From Rhodanobacteraceae bacterium (GTDB lineage Bacteria > Pseudomonadota > Gammaproteobacteria > Xanthomonadales > SZUA-5): a stretch of 45,947 nucleotides of DNA. Below the pieces are notes generated by a model, which saw only the letters and a program-made list of their open reading frames with translations, searched no databases and had not been told where the DNA came from. The DNA lies in the NCBI GenBank assembly GCA_016717705.1, contig JADKFD010000108.1:1-45947 (forward strand), written 5' to 3'. The translations under genes and the position numbers were made by a program. Below, piece after piece: positions 12,734 to 21,588 of the stretch; the first letter of the stretch is position 1; each line of letters opens with the position of its first letter.

Positions 12734-15700
12734 ATGCCCCGTCGATGGATGGCCTGGATCTGGGTGTCGGCACTCTGGTGGGCGGCGGCATCCCTCGCGG
12801 CTGCCCCCGATCCCTTGCGCCAGGCACTGGACGCTGGCGATATCTCCTTCGAAGCACGGCCGCCATCGCGACCGCCGCGCGATGAAGCGACGGCGCAGCA
12901 GACGCTGAACTACGTCGAATGGTTGCAGCGTCGTGGCGAATTCGACGCCGCGCAGCCTGGGCTCGATGAACTGCGTCACTGGATCGACCACAACGCCGCT
13001 CCGGCGCCAACGCTGCACGCGCGCCTGCTGACGCTCGAATCGCGGCAGCATGCGCAGCGCGCGGATCCCGAGGCGGCGCGCGAGGCGGCCGCGGCGGCGG
13101 TGGCTTTGCTTGAAGGGAGCGGCGATTCGATCGAACTGGCGCGCGCATGGTCGCAGTTGGCGACGGCACTGCGCAGCGGCGATCGTCGCAGCGAGGCGCT
13201 GGCGGCATCCGACCATGCGGTGGCGATGTATGCGCGGATCGCGCCGCGCTCCGACGCGGCGCTCTGGGCGCTGTCCGGACGCGTCGGGATCCAGCGCGGG
13301 AACGGGCAATTCGAGGCGGCGAATCAGACGCTGGAACAGCTGGAAGCCTTGCTGCCGCCAGACACGCCGGATGTCGAGCTCCGGGCCAGCGTGTTCAACC
13401 TGCGCGGCGTCCGGCATTTGCTCGCCAGCGAGCTGCCGGCGGCCGTGCGCGCGCTGTCGCGCGCAGCCGAGCTGTTGCAGCAGGTGCCGCATGCCCGCGT
13501 GCTCCGGGTCATCGTGCAGCAGAACCTGGCGATGGCGTCCTGGGATCTCGGCGACCTCGGGCAGGCGCGCGTGCAGATGCGCGCGGCGATCGACGGCGAA
13601 CGCCGTCTGCGTCCGGGGACGCTGGCACTGGCGCGCGCTCTGATCAACGACGGACGCCTGCAGTTCGAACTGGGCAACTGGTCCGACGCCGCCTCCGCGT
13701 ACGCCCAGGCCGAGACGATCATCCTGACGCTCGCCGCGGGGCAGTCGACCGAGGCGTACCTGCGCGCCAACCAGGCGGAACTCGCAGCGGCGCAGGGACA
13801 TCAGGCGCAGGCCCGGCAGCTGTTCCGGCGCGCCATCGAAGTCAACGAGCAGCAGCCGCGGGACTGTTATTGCGCGGGCCCGGCACTGCGCGACTATGCC
13901 TGGTTCCTCGGCAGCACCGGCAAGGCTGGCGCGCGCGAGGCGTTGGCCTTGATGCCGCGCGTGCGCGGCCTGCTCGACGAGTTCGACAATCGCGATATCG
14001 AAAGCCTGCTGGTCGATCGGCAGGAGGCCGAACTGCGCCTGACCACCGGCGACCTGGCGGCCGCTGCAGCCCTCGCCGCGCGCGCCCGCCAGGGACTGGC
14101 GACGATCTCCCCGCATTCGGCCAACCATGCGCTGGCACTGCACACCGAAGGCCTGATCGCGCGTGCGCAGGGCCGGCAGGATGCCGCGCGGGCCGCGCTG
14201 TGCGACGCGGTCGAGGTGCTGGAACGGGTCGATCTGGGCGATGGCGTGTTGACCGATTCGCGCTTTCGCGCGCGCCACGCGGAGGTCTACCACGCTTGTG
14301 TCGCGGCGCGCATCGATTCGGGCGACGCCGCCGGGGCGCTCGACGTGCTGGAGCAGGGGCGCGCGCGCAGTCTGTTGGCCCTGTGGCGCGGCAACGCCGC
14401 CGCGCTCGACGGCGAGCCGCAGTCCGCGGTGGATGCCTGGATCGACTACCGCCAGCGGCGCGCGGCCGCCGTCGCGCAAGCCGCCGATCCGGAAAAGTCG
14501 ACAGCGGACGCGGCGCAGGCGCGACGCGATGTCGACGCGCTGGATGCGCGCCACGCCGAGGAACTCGCGCGCCTCGATGCCGCGGCACCGCGCACCGCGA
14601 GCTTGCTGGTCCCGCGCAGTGGCGCCGCCATGTTCAGGCAGCTACCGGCCGACGCGCTGCTGCTCGCCTACAGTGTCGGCGCCGATGAAACGCTGGTCCT
14701 GGAAGCCAGCGTCGATGGCGTTGCTGCACGTCGCATCGCGATCGGCCGCGCGGCGCTCGCCGCCGACGTCGCGGACTTGCGCGGCCAGGTACTGAAGCGC
14801 AGCGTCGCGGCGCTGCCGGATCTGCTGCGCGTGTCCGCGCAGCTTCACGAACTCTTGCTGGCGCCGCACGCTGCGGCAATCGCCCGCCGCGGGCGCCTGC
14901 TGGTGCTCGCCGACGGCCCGCTGCTGCAGCTGCCGTTTGCCGCGCTGTACGATCAGGCGGCGGCTCGCTATGCGGTCGCGGCGTGGCCGATCGTGCAGGT
15001 GGAATCGATGGGCGCGCTGGCGCTGGAACGGCGCGACGGCAACGTGTCCGCCGGTCGGCGTGCGCTGGTCATCGCCGATCCTCTGGGCAGCGACGCGACG
15101 CTGCCCGACCTGCCCGCGTTGCCCGGCGCGCAGGCCGAAGCCCGCAGCGTGCGGCGTGCGCTGGGCGCCCCGGCGCTGCTGCTGCGTGGCGCCAGCGCCA
15201 GCGAGAGCCGGGTCAAGCGCGAGGCCAATTCCGCCGGGCTGTTGCATTTCGCCGTGCATGGTGTGCTGGATGACGCCGTACCGCTTGATTCCGCGCTGAT
15301 CCTCGGGCGCGACGACCGCAATGACGGCGCCCTGCGCGTGCGCGAGATTCTCGGATCGATGCGCCTGCATGCCGATATTGTCGTGCTGTCCGCGTGCAAC
15401 ACCGCGGTCGACGCCGAATCGCGCGGCGACGGACTGGTCAGCCTGACCCGCGCCTTTCGCCAGGCCGGCGCCGCGCGCGTGGTCGCCACCCTGTGGCCGA
15501 TTGCAGACCGTGGGGCCGCAGAGTTGATGGAACGTTTCCATCGCGCTCTGGCAGCCGGCGCCACGGCCGATGCCGCGCTGCGCGAAGCACAGCTGGCGCT
15601 GATCGGCATGGCGCCTGCCGCGCAACCGGAATCGGCGCTGCGCGGCGTCGGCGGGCTCACCCGCAAGGGCGCGATGGCGGACGTCGATCTGTCGCATCCC

Positions 15701-15769
15701 TTCTACTGGTCGGGATTCCAGTTGTACGGCCGCCCCGATCGAGCGGCCGCTGCGCACAGTCGGCAGTGA
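12734..15769 (+). CDS. Exported TPR-CHAT domain protein (caspase-like)
   Basis: A 1,011-residue protein. Residues 1-24 form a Trp-rich signal peptide (WVSALWWAAASLAAA), so it is probably periplasmic. Residues about 75-600 are helical TPR-type repeats rich in Ala, Leu and Arg (for example GQFEAANQTLEQLEALLP). The C-terminal 360 residues are a CHAT domain (caspase HetF associated with TPRs, clan CD peptidases): His842 in HFAVHG and Cys888 in LSACNT form the catalytic dyad, followed by the conserved GDGLVSLTRAFRQAGA and VVATLWPIAD. Both catalytic residues are present, so it should be an active cysteine protease, with TPRs probably binding partners or regulating access. It is co-directional with an M28 peptidase 257 bases downstream. 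No gasdermin-like or CRISPR gene is nearby. Substrate unknown. Confidence 0.9.
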   Translation: MPRRWMAWIWVSALWWAAASLAAAPDPLRQALDAGDISFEARPPSRPPRDEATAQQTLNYVEWLQRRGEFDAAQPGLDELRHWIDHNAAPAPTLHARLLTLESRQHAQRADPEAAREAAAAAVALLEGSGDSIELARAWSQLATALRSGDRRSEALAASDHAVAMYARIAPRSDAALWALSGRVGIQRGNGQFEAANQTLEQLEALLPPDTPDVELRASVFNLRGVRHLLASELPAAVRALSRAAELLQQVPHARVLRVIVQQNLAMASWDLGDLGQARVQMRAAIDGERRLRPGTLALARALINDGRLQFELGNWSDAASAYAQAETIILTLAAGQSTEAYLRANQAELAAAQGHQAQARQLFRRAIEVNEQQPRDCYCAGPALRDYAWFLGSTGKAGAREALALMPRVRGLLDEFDNRDIESLLVDRQEAELRLTTGDLAAAAALAARARQGLATISPHSANHALALHTEGLIARAQGRQDAARAALCDAVEVLERVDLGDGVLTDSRFRARHAEVYHACVAARIDSGDAAGALDVLEQGRARSLLALWRGNAAALDGEPQSAVDAWIDYRQRRAAAVAQAADPEKSTADAAQARRDVDALDARHAEELARLDAAAPRTASLLVPRSGAAMFRQLPADALLLAYSVGADETLVLEASVDGVAARRIAIGRAALAADVADLRGQVLKRSVAALPDLLRVSAQLHELLLAPHAAAIARRGRLLVLADGPLLQLPFAALYDQAAARYAVAAWPIVQVESMGALALERRDGNVSAGRRALVIADPLGSDATLPDLPALPGAQAEARSVRRALGAPALLLRGASASESRVKREANSAGLLHFAVHGVLDDAVPLDSALILGRDDRNDGALRVREILGSMRLHADIVVLSACNTAVDAESRGDGLVSLTRAFRQAGAARVVATLWPIADRGAAELMERFHRALAAGATADAALREAQLALIGMAPAAQPESALRGVGGLTRKGAMADVDLSHPFYWSGFQLYGRPDRAAAAHSRQ

Positions 15770-15815
15770 CCGGATCGTGTCCGGGATGTCTGGAGCCGAT
15801 GTCTGCGTGAAGATT

Positions 15816-15860
15816 GTGCTGCGGAAAATGGATGCTGCGGAACGTGCTGCGGAAAATGGA
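15816..15860. repeat. Short direct repeats GTGCTGCGGAAAATGGA
   Basis: The 17-mer GTGCTGCGGAAAATGGA occurs at 15816-15832 and 15844-15860, with a third copy of its TGCTGCGGAA core at 15833-15842. Located between the CHAT and M28 genes. Closely spaced repeats of this kind occur at transposase-binding ends of some insertion sequences, but no transposase is here; origin uncertain. Confidence 0.7.
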
Positions 15861-16026
15861 CACCCGGAAATCGGGCTGGACCATAGGGGTGAAATTGGGC
15901 CCGCCGGCGTATCGCCGCCGTGTGTCTCGAATGCCCGGACATCAGGGTGTCCACGACGTGCGTCGCGCCACGGTGCCGTGGTCGGACGCCGGCTAGACTC
16001 ACCGTCCTGACTCGGCGACGGCACCC

Positions 16027-17382
16027 TTGGTGAAACTCCCGCTCTGCCTGCTCCTCGTATTCGCTCCGGCCGCAGCCGCCGAAGTGCTGACCGTGGTCGA
16101 TATCGCCCACGCCGACACGGCGCAAGTTGAACAGCTCAAACGGATTCCGGGCAGCGACTGGTGGCTGGAAATGGGTCTGCAGCTGGCGGTCATCGGGCCG
16201 CGCGATGCGCTGCGGGAGGCGGCCGGCACTCTCGGCGTCCTGGCCAGTTTCGATGATGTCGATCCGGCGCACCTGATGTTGCGTGCCCGCGGCTGCAGCG
16301 AACATGCGCCGGAGGCCGGCCGGCTGCTGGCCAAGGGCGGCCGCTGGGAGCTGCGCGAGGTGTCGGCTGGCGAGATGCAATCGCTGCTGCTGACCGACGA
16401 CCATGCCTGGCAGCCGGTCAAGCCCAACACCTCGATGGCGCGCCAGTACCGCCTGGAGCCGCAGCGGAGCACGCAGGCGGCCGACCCGGGCGTGCAGCAA
16501 GTCGTCGACCGCATCGACTCGGCGCGCTGGTTCGCCGATGTGCAGACGCTTGCGGGTTGGGATCGGTCGAGCTACGGCACCACCTCGCTCGACGCCGCGC
16601 GCGACTGGATCGCCACGCAGTTCAGCGCGCTCGGCCTGAGCGACGGGCTGCAGGCGTTCAGCATGAACGGCGCCAGCGGCGGCACCATCACCCGCTACAA
16701 CGTCAGCGGCGCCTGGATCGGCAGCAGTCTGCCGGATCGCTGGCTGATCGTCGGCGCGCACTACGATTCGCGCAACGCGACCTTGAGTTCGACGGTCAAT
16801 GCCCCGGGCGCCGAGGACAATGCCAGCGGTTGCGCCGGCGTCATCGAACTGGCGCGCGCGCTGCTGCCCTCGCAACCTTCGCGCAGCATCCTGTTCGTCT
16901 GCTACGCCGGTGAAGAACAAGGCCTCAAGGGCAGTGCCGCGCACGTGCAGTCCCTGATCCAGGCCTCGCAACGGTCCAGCGTGGATGCGGTGGTGATCAT
17001 GGACATGATCGGCTACAGCGCCGATGCCAATCTGGAAGCGCTGTACGAGAGCTCCGCCAGCTACAACCCATACCTGCTGCAGTTCGGCGCCGCCGCCGCC
17101 ACCTACGTGCCGCAACTGGCGGTGGTCACCAGCACCAATCCCTTCGGCTCCGACCACGTGCCCTACATCAACGCCGGCGTACGCACCGCGCTGGCGATCG
17201 AGAACGACTGGAATGACTACCCGCACTACCACCGCAGCACCGACACTCCCGCCAATATCGGGCCGAACGTGCAGCCGATGGGCGCGGCCATCCTGAAGAC
17301 CAACGCGGCGGTGATTGCCGAGATTGCCGGGCTGGACCATGCTGCCGATCCGGTGTTTGCCAGTGGGTTTGAAGGTCGGTGA
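16027..17382 (+). CDS. Secreted M28-family zinc metallopeptidase
   Basis: A 451-residue exported aminopeptidase-like protein. GTG 16027 begins directly at the signal peptide (LPLCLLLVFAPAAAA). Residues about 25-150 form a propeptide-like region; the catalytic M28 domain follows with its di-zinc ligands in order: His in VGAHYDS (about residue 245), Asp in PGAEDNASG, Glu pair in YAGEEQG, Asp in IMDMIGYS, and His in YHRSTDT. These fit the leucyl-aminopeptidase/Vibrio aminopeptidase type. The C-terminus ends DPVFASGFEGR, a short motif that recurs in other exported proteins of this window. Next gene begins about 40 bases downstream, so the two may be co-transcribed. Family assignment is secure; the exact substrate is not. 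Confidence 0.9.
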   Translation: MVKLPLCLLLVFAPAAAAEVLTVVDIAHADTAQVEQLKRIPGSDWWLEMGLQLAVIGPRDALREAAGTLGVLASFDDVDPAHLMLRARGCSEHAPEAGRLLAKGGRWELREVSAGEMQSLLLTDDHAWQPVKPNTSMARQYRLEPQRSTQAADPGVQQVVDRIDSARWFADVQTLAGWDRSSYGTTSLDAARDWIATQFSALGLSDGLQAFSMNGASGGTITRYNVSGAWIGSSLPDRWLIVGAHYDSRNATLSSTVNAPGAEDNASGCAGVIELARALLPSQPSRSILFVCYAGEEQGLKGSAAHVQSLIQASQRSSVDAVVIMDMIGYSADANLEALYESSASYNPYLLQFGAAAATYVPQLAVVTSTNPFGSDHVPYINAGVRTALAIENDWNDYPHYHRSTDTPANIGPNVQPMGAAILKTNAAVIAEIAGLDHAADPVFASGFEGR

Positions 17383-17423
17383 GCTCGATGTTGGATGTCG
17401 GACCCTGCGCGGGTCGTCGTGCC

Positions 17424-17885
17424 ATGCAGATGATCTCGCTGCTGCTGATGGCACTGCTGGCGTTTTCGGTGTCGGCACAGGAGGTCTACAAATGGACCGA
17501 CGACCAGGGCGTGGTCCATTTCAGCGATCGCAAGCCTGCCGACGCACCCGCACAGGCCGTGCAACTGGAAGCCCCGCCAGCCAGCACAAGCGCAGCCCCA
17601 GCGCCGCTCCAGCGTGTGCCTGACGAACCGGTGGCGACGCGCAAACGCCCGCTCAACATCACGATGTACTCGACGGCCGACTGCGGCTACTGCAAGCGTG
17701 CACGTCGCTATTTCGCCGCGAACAAACTGCGCTATGTCGAACGCGACATCAGCAACCCGCAGAACCACGCCCAGTGGACGCGCCTGGGCGGCCGCGGAGT
17801 TCCCTTGTTCGTCATCAACGGTCAGGTGAGCAGCGGATTCAACGCCGATGGCATGACCCAGCAGTTGCGGCGCCTCGGCTGGTAG
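17424..17885 (+). CDS. Exported DUF4124-glutaredoxin protein
   Basis: A 153-residue envelope protein from ATG 17424, which directly precedes the signal peptide (MQMISLLLMALLAFSVSA). An upstream GTG at 17379 overlaps the M28 stop but would add a non-secretory extension. Mature residues 1-40 are a DUF4124 domain (VYKWTDDQGVVHFSDRKP), a Pro/Ala linker follows, and the last 75 residues are a glutaredoxin/NrdH-like thioredoxin fold with the redox pair CGYC after YSTADCGYC, and the RGVPLFVINGQ cis-proline region. Periplasmic thiol-disulfide exchange is inferred. DUF4124 + glutaredoxin combinations are common in gammaproteobacteria. Confidence 0.88.
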   Translation: MQMISLLLMALLAFSVSAQEVYKWTDDQGVVHFSDRKPADAPAQAVQLEAPPASTSAAPAPLQRVPDEPVATRKRPLNITMYSTADCGYCKRARRYFAANKLRYVERDISNPQNHAQWTRLGGRGVPLFVINGQVSSGFNADGMTQQLRRLGW

Positions 17886-17899
17886 GGCGCCGAAGCGCC
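17886..17899. terminator. Weak hairpin between convergent genes
   Basis: GGCGC-CGAA-GCGCC stem-loop immediately after the glutaredoxin stop codon, between it and the convergent minus-strand gene. It lacks a T-run, so termination is only a possibility. Confidence 0.3.
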
Positions 17900-17941
17900 G
17901 GCCGCGCACGCGTGGGCGGAGGTCTTGCGGTTGCAGCGGGC

Positions 17942-18310
17942 CTACTGCGCCACTTCGATCGCAGTGATCCGGTAAGCCACCAGGCAACGCGTGCTGCCGG
18001 CGCCAGCCTTCCACAGCGGCGTCACCGTCAGTTCGCGGCGATCCTTCAGCGCCATCATCAAGTTGGCGACTTCGGCTTCGCTCAGGTTCTTGCCGTTGCA
18101 GGCCGTGCCGGCCCACTGATAGGTGCGGTAGAACTGCTGACCCTCGTCGATGACCAAGCGGCCGCGCGCAGCATAGATGTCGTCGGACGAGCTGCCATTG
18201 ACCGTGACCTGGGCGACCGTGCCGTACGCGCCCACGTTGTCGGCAGCCAGGGCCGATCCAGCGAACATCAGTGCGGCCGCGCCCAGCAGAGCGCCGTAAG
18301 AGATCTTCAT
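17942..18310 (-). CDS. Small periplasmic protein of unknown function
   Basis: 122 residues with a clear signal peptide (GALLGAAALMFAGSALAA) followed by a mature domain of about 100 residues. Two cysteines (TACNGK and TRCLVAY) could form a disulfide. The pattern (VAQVTVNGSSSDDIYAARGRLVI ... CLVAYRITAIEV) suggests a small beta-rich domain. I do not recognise the family. Its upstream region holds a REP-like pair and the GST gene diverges from it. Confidence 0.75.
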   Translation of the reverse strand: MKISYGALLGAAALMFAGSALAADNVGAYGTVAQVTVNGSSSDDIYAARGRLVIDEGQQFYRTYQWAGTACNGKNLSEAEVANLMMALKDRRELTVTPLWKAGAGSTRCLVAYRITAIEVAQ

Positions 18311-18409
18311 TGCATGAACTCCAGTTGATGGTCGGGTGGTCCCTGATTTGCGGACCTGTCCCTACATACGGAGCGAGTGGGGGTGGGAGATCATGCGGTT
18401 GAGAGGAAC

Positions 18410-18478
18410 GGCGCCGACTACAAGTCGGCGATCCAAAGTGTTCGAGGCCATCTGGATCGCCGAGTTGCACTCGGCGCA
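18410..18478. repeat. Inverted pair of REP-like stem-loops
   Basis: Two palindromes, GCCGACTACAAGTCGGC and CGCCGAGTTGCACTCGGCG, lie 34 bases apart in opposite orientation, each flanked by GATCCA/TGGATC. The left arm is about 85% identical to the reverse complement of the right one. This is the layout of a BIME-like REP doublet, here between the divergent small periplasmic gene and the GST gene. Confidence 0.8.
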
Positions 18479-18580
18479 CATCGATCTGCGAGTGCTCAGC
18501 CCGCCGACGCCTGTCCCGCTTTGGCCTTGAGGGATAATGCCGCCACCGCAGCATTTGTCTTTCATCTGGGAGAATCCGCA

Positions 18581-19189
18581 GTGACACTAGCCCGCCTCAC
18601 CTACTTCGACGCGCCCATGAGCCGCGGCGAGGAATGCCGCCTTGCCCTGCAACTGGCCGGCGTGGACTTCGAGGACCACCGCATCCGTCGCGAAGAATGG
18701 CCGGCGATGAAGGAAACCACGCCCTACGGCGCCCTGCCCGTGCTTGACCTGCCCGGACATCCAGCGCTGGCGCAGACCAACGCCATCCTGGTCCTGATCG
18801 GCCGCCGCCACGGCCTGCACCCCGCCGACGACTTCGAGGCCGCCCGCCACGAGGGCATGATGCAGCACGTCGAAGACCTGCGCGCCAACGTCAGTCCCAC
18901 CATCCGCATGGGCGATGCCGACAAGAAGATCGCCCGCGAGGCGTTGGTGGCCGGCTACCTGCCCGCCTGGGCCCGCGCGGCAGAACGCAACATCGCCAGC
19001 GGGCCGTACTTCGCCGGCGAAAACATCCACGTCGTCGACGTGAAACTGCACATGGCCGTACGCTGGTTCCTCGGCGGCAACGTCGACCACATTCCCGCGA
19101 CCATTTTCGCCGCCTACCCCAAACTCATGGGCGTGCACGATGCGGTGCGGGAACATCCGCGGATCAAGGCTTGGTACGCACGGGGGTAG
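18581..19189 (+). CDS. Glutathione S-transferase
   Basis: A 202-residue cytosolic GST, the normal family length. The N-terminal thioredoxin-like domain contains TYFDAPMSRGEECRLALQ (putative catalytic Tyr and glutathione-site residues), PYGALPVLDLPG with the cis-proline, and QTNAILVLIGRR. The C-terminal helical domain follows (NVSPTIRM; YFAGENIHVVDVKLHMAVRWF). Sequence features resemble the sigma/prostaglandin-synthase-like group. GTG 18581 is chosen because GGGAGA lies 8 bases upstream and the reading begins exactly at the domain start; longer in-frame extensions run through the REP pair. Stand-alone gene. Confidence 0.9.
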   Translation: MTLARLTYFDAPMSRGEECRLALQLAGVDFEDHRIRREEWPAMKETTPYGALPVLDLPGHPALAQTNAILVLIGRRHGLHPADDFEAARHEGMMQHVEDLRANVSPTIRMGDADKKIAREALVAGYLPAWARAAERNIASGPYFAGENIHVVDVKLHMAVRWFLGGNVDHIPATIFAAYPKLMGVHDAVREHPRIKAWYARG

Positions 19190-19645
19190 CGGCCCGGCGC
19201 CTGCAGCCACGCGCAGATCAGCCCCGCCAAGGGCATAGGTTGGAGTGAGCAAAGCGAACCCCAACATCAACGCGACCCATTCTCGGACGTGCGCGTCGTT
19301 TCACGTGCACGCCCGTCGACAGCACTCATTGGCGTTCGCAATGCCCGCCACGACCTGAGCGCCAAAGTGTCCGTGGGCACCACGCCACCCTTGGATCGAT
19401 CGCCCCTTATGCGGCCGGTTCCGACCCATTTCGGTCATTCAGATCAGACCCATCCGCCGCCGTATAAGCCGACGCCGACTCCTGAGCACGGCTGATCCCG
19501 CCCATCAAGGAAGTCGACCAGCAGCACTGCCGGCGTCGCGCCGGCAGCGTGCAACTCATCGTGTCCATCACTACGCCGAGTAACAGCGACCGCACGGCTC
19601 CGATGACGGAGCAGGCACGGCACCGCCCGTTGCCCACGTCCAGAC
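19190..19645. other. Intergenic region with a hairpin, no gene seen
   Basis: 456 bases between convergent genes. At 19239-19265 there is a REP-like hairpin (GTTGGAGT ... AACCCCAAC around GAGCAAAGCG), a motif common in proteobacterial intergenic regions. The open frames here have no coding character. Confidence 0.5.
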
Positions 19646-21415
19646 TCAATTCGAACGCGAATCGGGATCGATTCCCAAGTCCCAGGCGGCCTCGCGCAGT
19701 TCAATCCAACGTTGCTTCTCCGGTGATAGCAACGCCGGCCCCGCGGGACAGTTTTGGAGCGTAACGTCATCGAACCGTATCGTGCCACCGGTTCGGATGA
19801 TCTGCGAACCAAACGGAATTTGCGCGGGGGGTGCATCAACATCAGGACCGTCGTTACCCGCGCCCGTCGAGTAATACAGTGGATGCGCCATCTCGCCGAA
19901 GGCCAAACCGCGACGCTTGAACACCGGGTCAAAGCACCACACATTGCTGCCCGCGGCAGGTGGAGTAATGCCGCAATTGCTCGGCAACGGGAGCGCGCTG
20001 GCACCACTTGGTGCATAGATCTCCATACTAGCCTGACGACTTTGCCCTGCCGTGCTCCCCAACCTCACCTGTGCGCTTGGTGCCACACTCATGATCGGAT
20101 AGCTGCGAAAGGAAACGCGCTGATTCGGCAAGGCCGGCTTGCCGAACAAGAACGCGAGGCGCAAAACCCCAGGCGCATCACCGGCGATCGGAAAGCCCAA
20201 GCCAGGCTGCGGATCGCTGGTGTTGTACTGATACACCCACTTGCTCGGGAAGCCCGCACAGGTGCGTATGCCCTGCATTACGCGAGCCGGAAAGGCGCCG
20301 CCTGCACTTTGCCAGGATGTGGTAATTTCGTTATAGGCATAGTCAGTGTTGTTCCAGCCGGCGTAGAACGTAGGTTCGCGCAAGTCATAGTTACCCACAG
20401 CAATACCATCTGTTTCGTCACCAAGTTGGCCGCGATACACCACTTGAATAAATAAATCCGTGGCGTTGACCGGGATGGGATCGGCACTAAAATCAAAGAC
20501 TTTCTCAACCGATGCCGGTGACGTACCGCCGCTGCCACCAGGCAGGTCGGCTTCGCTCAGAATATTTAGAGTCGCCGACACCGAAATTTCCTGGTACGCG
20601 GTGCGGGTGGGGAGGTTCGGAGCGCAAGTGGGTTCATCAACCAGCAGGGCCGGTGGCGGTGAGTAGCGATATTGCCGCTCGCCCGTCAAATCCGGCTTAT
20701 AACAGGCATTGCGATGATAGCGCGCAACTGCAACCAGCGTGCCGACACCAGCGCGCTGCGGCACATTGAGATTAGTACCGGATTCAATGATGGGATCTGT
20801 CAGATTGCGCACTTTAAGGCGTATCTTCTCAAATCCAAAAACCTTGTTGTTACTGATGCGAATCGGATAGCCCTCGGCGTTGACGGTATGCGGCTCACCT
20901 TGGTTGATGACTGCGAAAATGCGCTGATCGATTGGCTCGATTTCCAACTTGCCGCGGAAAAAGTAGTTTATCAGGCCGGCGGAATAAGCAATGGCGCGCG
21001 GCGCGAGCATGTCGGCCATTTGGTTGTAGTTATCGAGCGTCAAGATGCGTCGCTTGCCGCCAAGTGCGCCAAAAAAGCCCCACTGACCATAGGAAACGAT
21101 AGGGGCTTTACCGTTAACGAGATTAGGGTCGTCATAGTTTGGCGCTACCGCATCAGGAACACGCCATAAAAGACCTTTCACCTTGACGTTGCCAAGCCCT
21201 GGAACGATTTGTGTGCGAATCATTCCGTCCGAGAACGAAGGATCTGAACTAAGGCGTGGCGGACTTATGAAAGGCAGCAGCGCACTACCTTCCATATTTC
21301 CTTCTGTATAAAATCCTCTGTTTGAGTAATCACCAAGTCCTGCGCGTTCGTTAAGCTCTGGCGGAGTTTGATCGCCAATCATCGTTGAGCCATTCGTGCG
21401 AGTGGTGAGAATTTC
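19646..21415 (-). CDS. C-terminal part of split exported protein (phospholipase C-like operon gene)
   Basis: An open stretch of about 590 codons with no start or signal peptide of its own. It begins in mid-protein at the edge of a GC-rich insert, and reads on through GLGDYSNRGFYTEGN, GQWGFFGALGGKRR, LAPRAIAYSAGLINYFFRG, then a beta-rich region with VRNLTDPI, VYRGQLGDETDGIAVG and WVYQYNT. The SAGLINYFFRG segment reads like the end of the helical zinc-phospholipase-like domain encoded just upstream, so I take this as the same gene's C-terminal half. Composition is visibly less GC-rich than the rest of the window. Function of the C-terminal domain unknown. Ends DSRSN. Confidence 0.65.
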   Translation of the reverse strand, partial: EILTTRTNGSTMIGDQTPPELNERAGLGDYSNRGFYTEGNMEGSALLPFISPPRLSSDPSFSDGMIRTQIVPGLGNVKVKGLLWRVPDAVAPNYDDPNLVNGKAPIVSYGQWGFFGALGGKRRILTLDNYNQMADMLAPRAIAYSAGLINYFFRGKLEIEPIDQRIFAVINQGEPHTVNAEGYPIRISNNKVFGFEKIRLKVRNLTDPIIESGTNLNVPQRAGVGTLVAVARYHRNACYKPDLTGERQYRYSPPPALLVDEPTCAPNLPTRTAYQEISVSATLNILSEADLPGGSGGTSPASVEKVFDFSADPIPVNATDLFIQVVYRGQLGDETDGIAVGNYDLREPTFYAGWNNTDYAYNEITTSWQSAGGAFPARVMQGIRTCAGFPSKWVYQYNTSDPQPGLGFPIAGDAPGVLRLAFLFGKPALPNQRVSFRSYPIMSVAPSAQVRLGSTAGQSRQASMEIYAPSGASALPLPSNCGITPPAAGSNVWCFDPVFKRRGLAFGEMAHPLYYSTGAGNDGPDVDAPPAQIPFGSQIIRTGGTIRFDDVTLQNCPAGPALLSPEKQRWIELREAAWDLGIDPDSRSN

Positions 21416-21416
21416 A

Positions 21417-21588
21417 GGGGGGGGGGGGGCGGGCCGGCGGCCGCAGGGCGGGGGTGCGCGTCGCTTGCCCGCCCGCCGGGGGCTCACCTGATCGCCGTGA
21501 TCTACCTGATCGCGGCCAGACCGAAGCCCCGCCCCGGCGGCGCCACACCCCCGGCTTTGCGTGAACGCGTTTCCACACTAAATCACAC
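21417..21588. other. GC-rich poly-G-headed insert splitting a gene
   Basis: Begins with 13 consecutive G residues, continues as almost pure G/C, then about 100 bases at high GC before the AT-richer gene resumes. It interrupts an otherwise continuous lower-GC coding region and introduces a stop (TGA at 21583-21585 on the minus strand). One frame of the right half reads LIAVIYLIAARPKPRP, as if taken from a foreign membrane-protein gene. Assembly chimera or foreign insertion. Confidence 0.75.

Noticed and set aside
12530..14554. Long minus-strand open frame (674 codons) opposite the CHAT gene
   Set aside because: It mirrors the high-GC third-position pattern of the plus-strand gene, has no domain or ribosome binding site, and is Arg/Gln/Ala biased. 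A shadow frame.
15816..15860. Possible mini-CRISPR from repeated TGCTGCGGAA
   Set aside because: Spacing is irregular and short, and there are no cas genes or spacer-like sequences.
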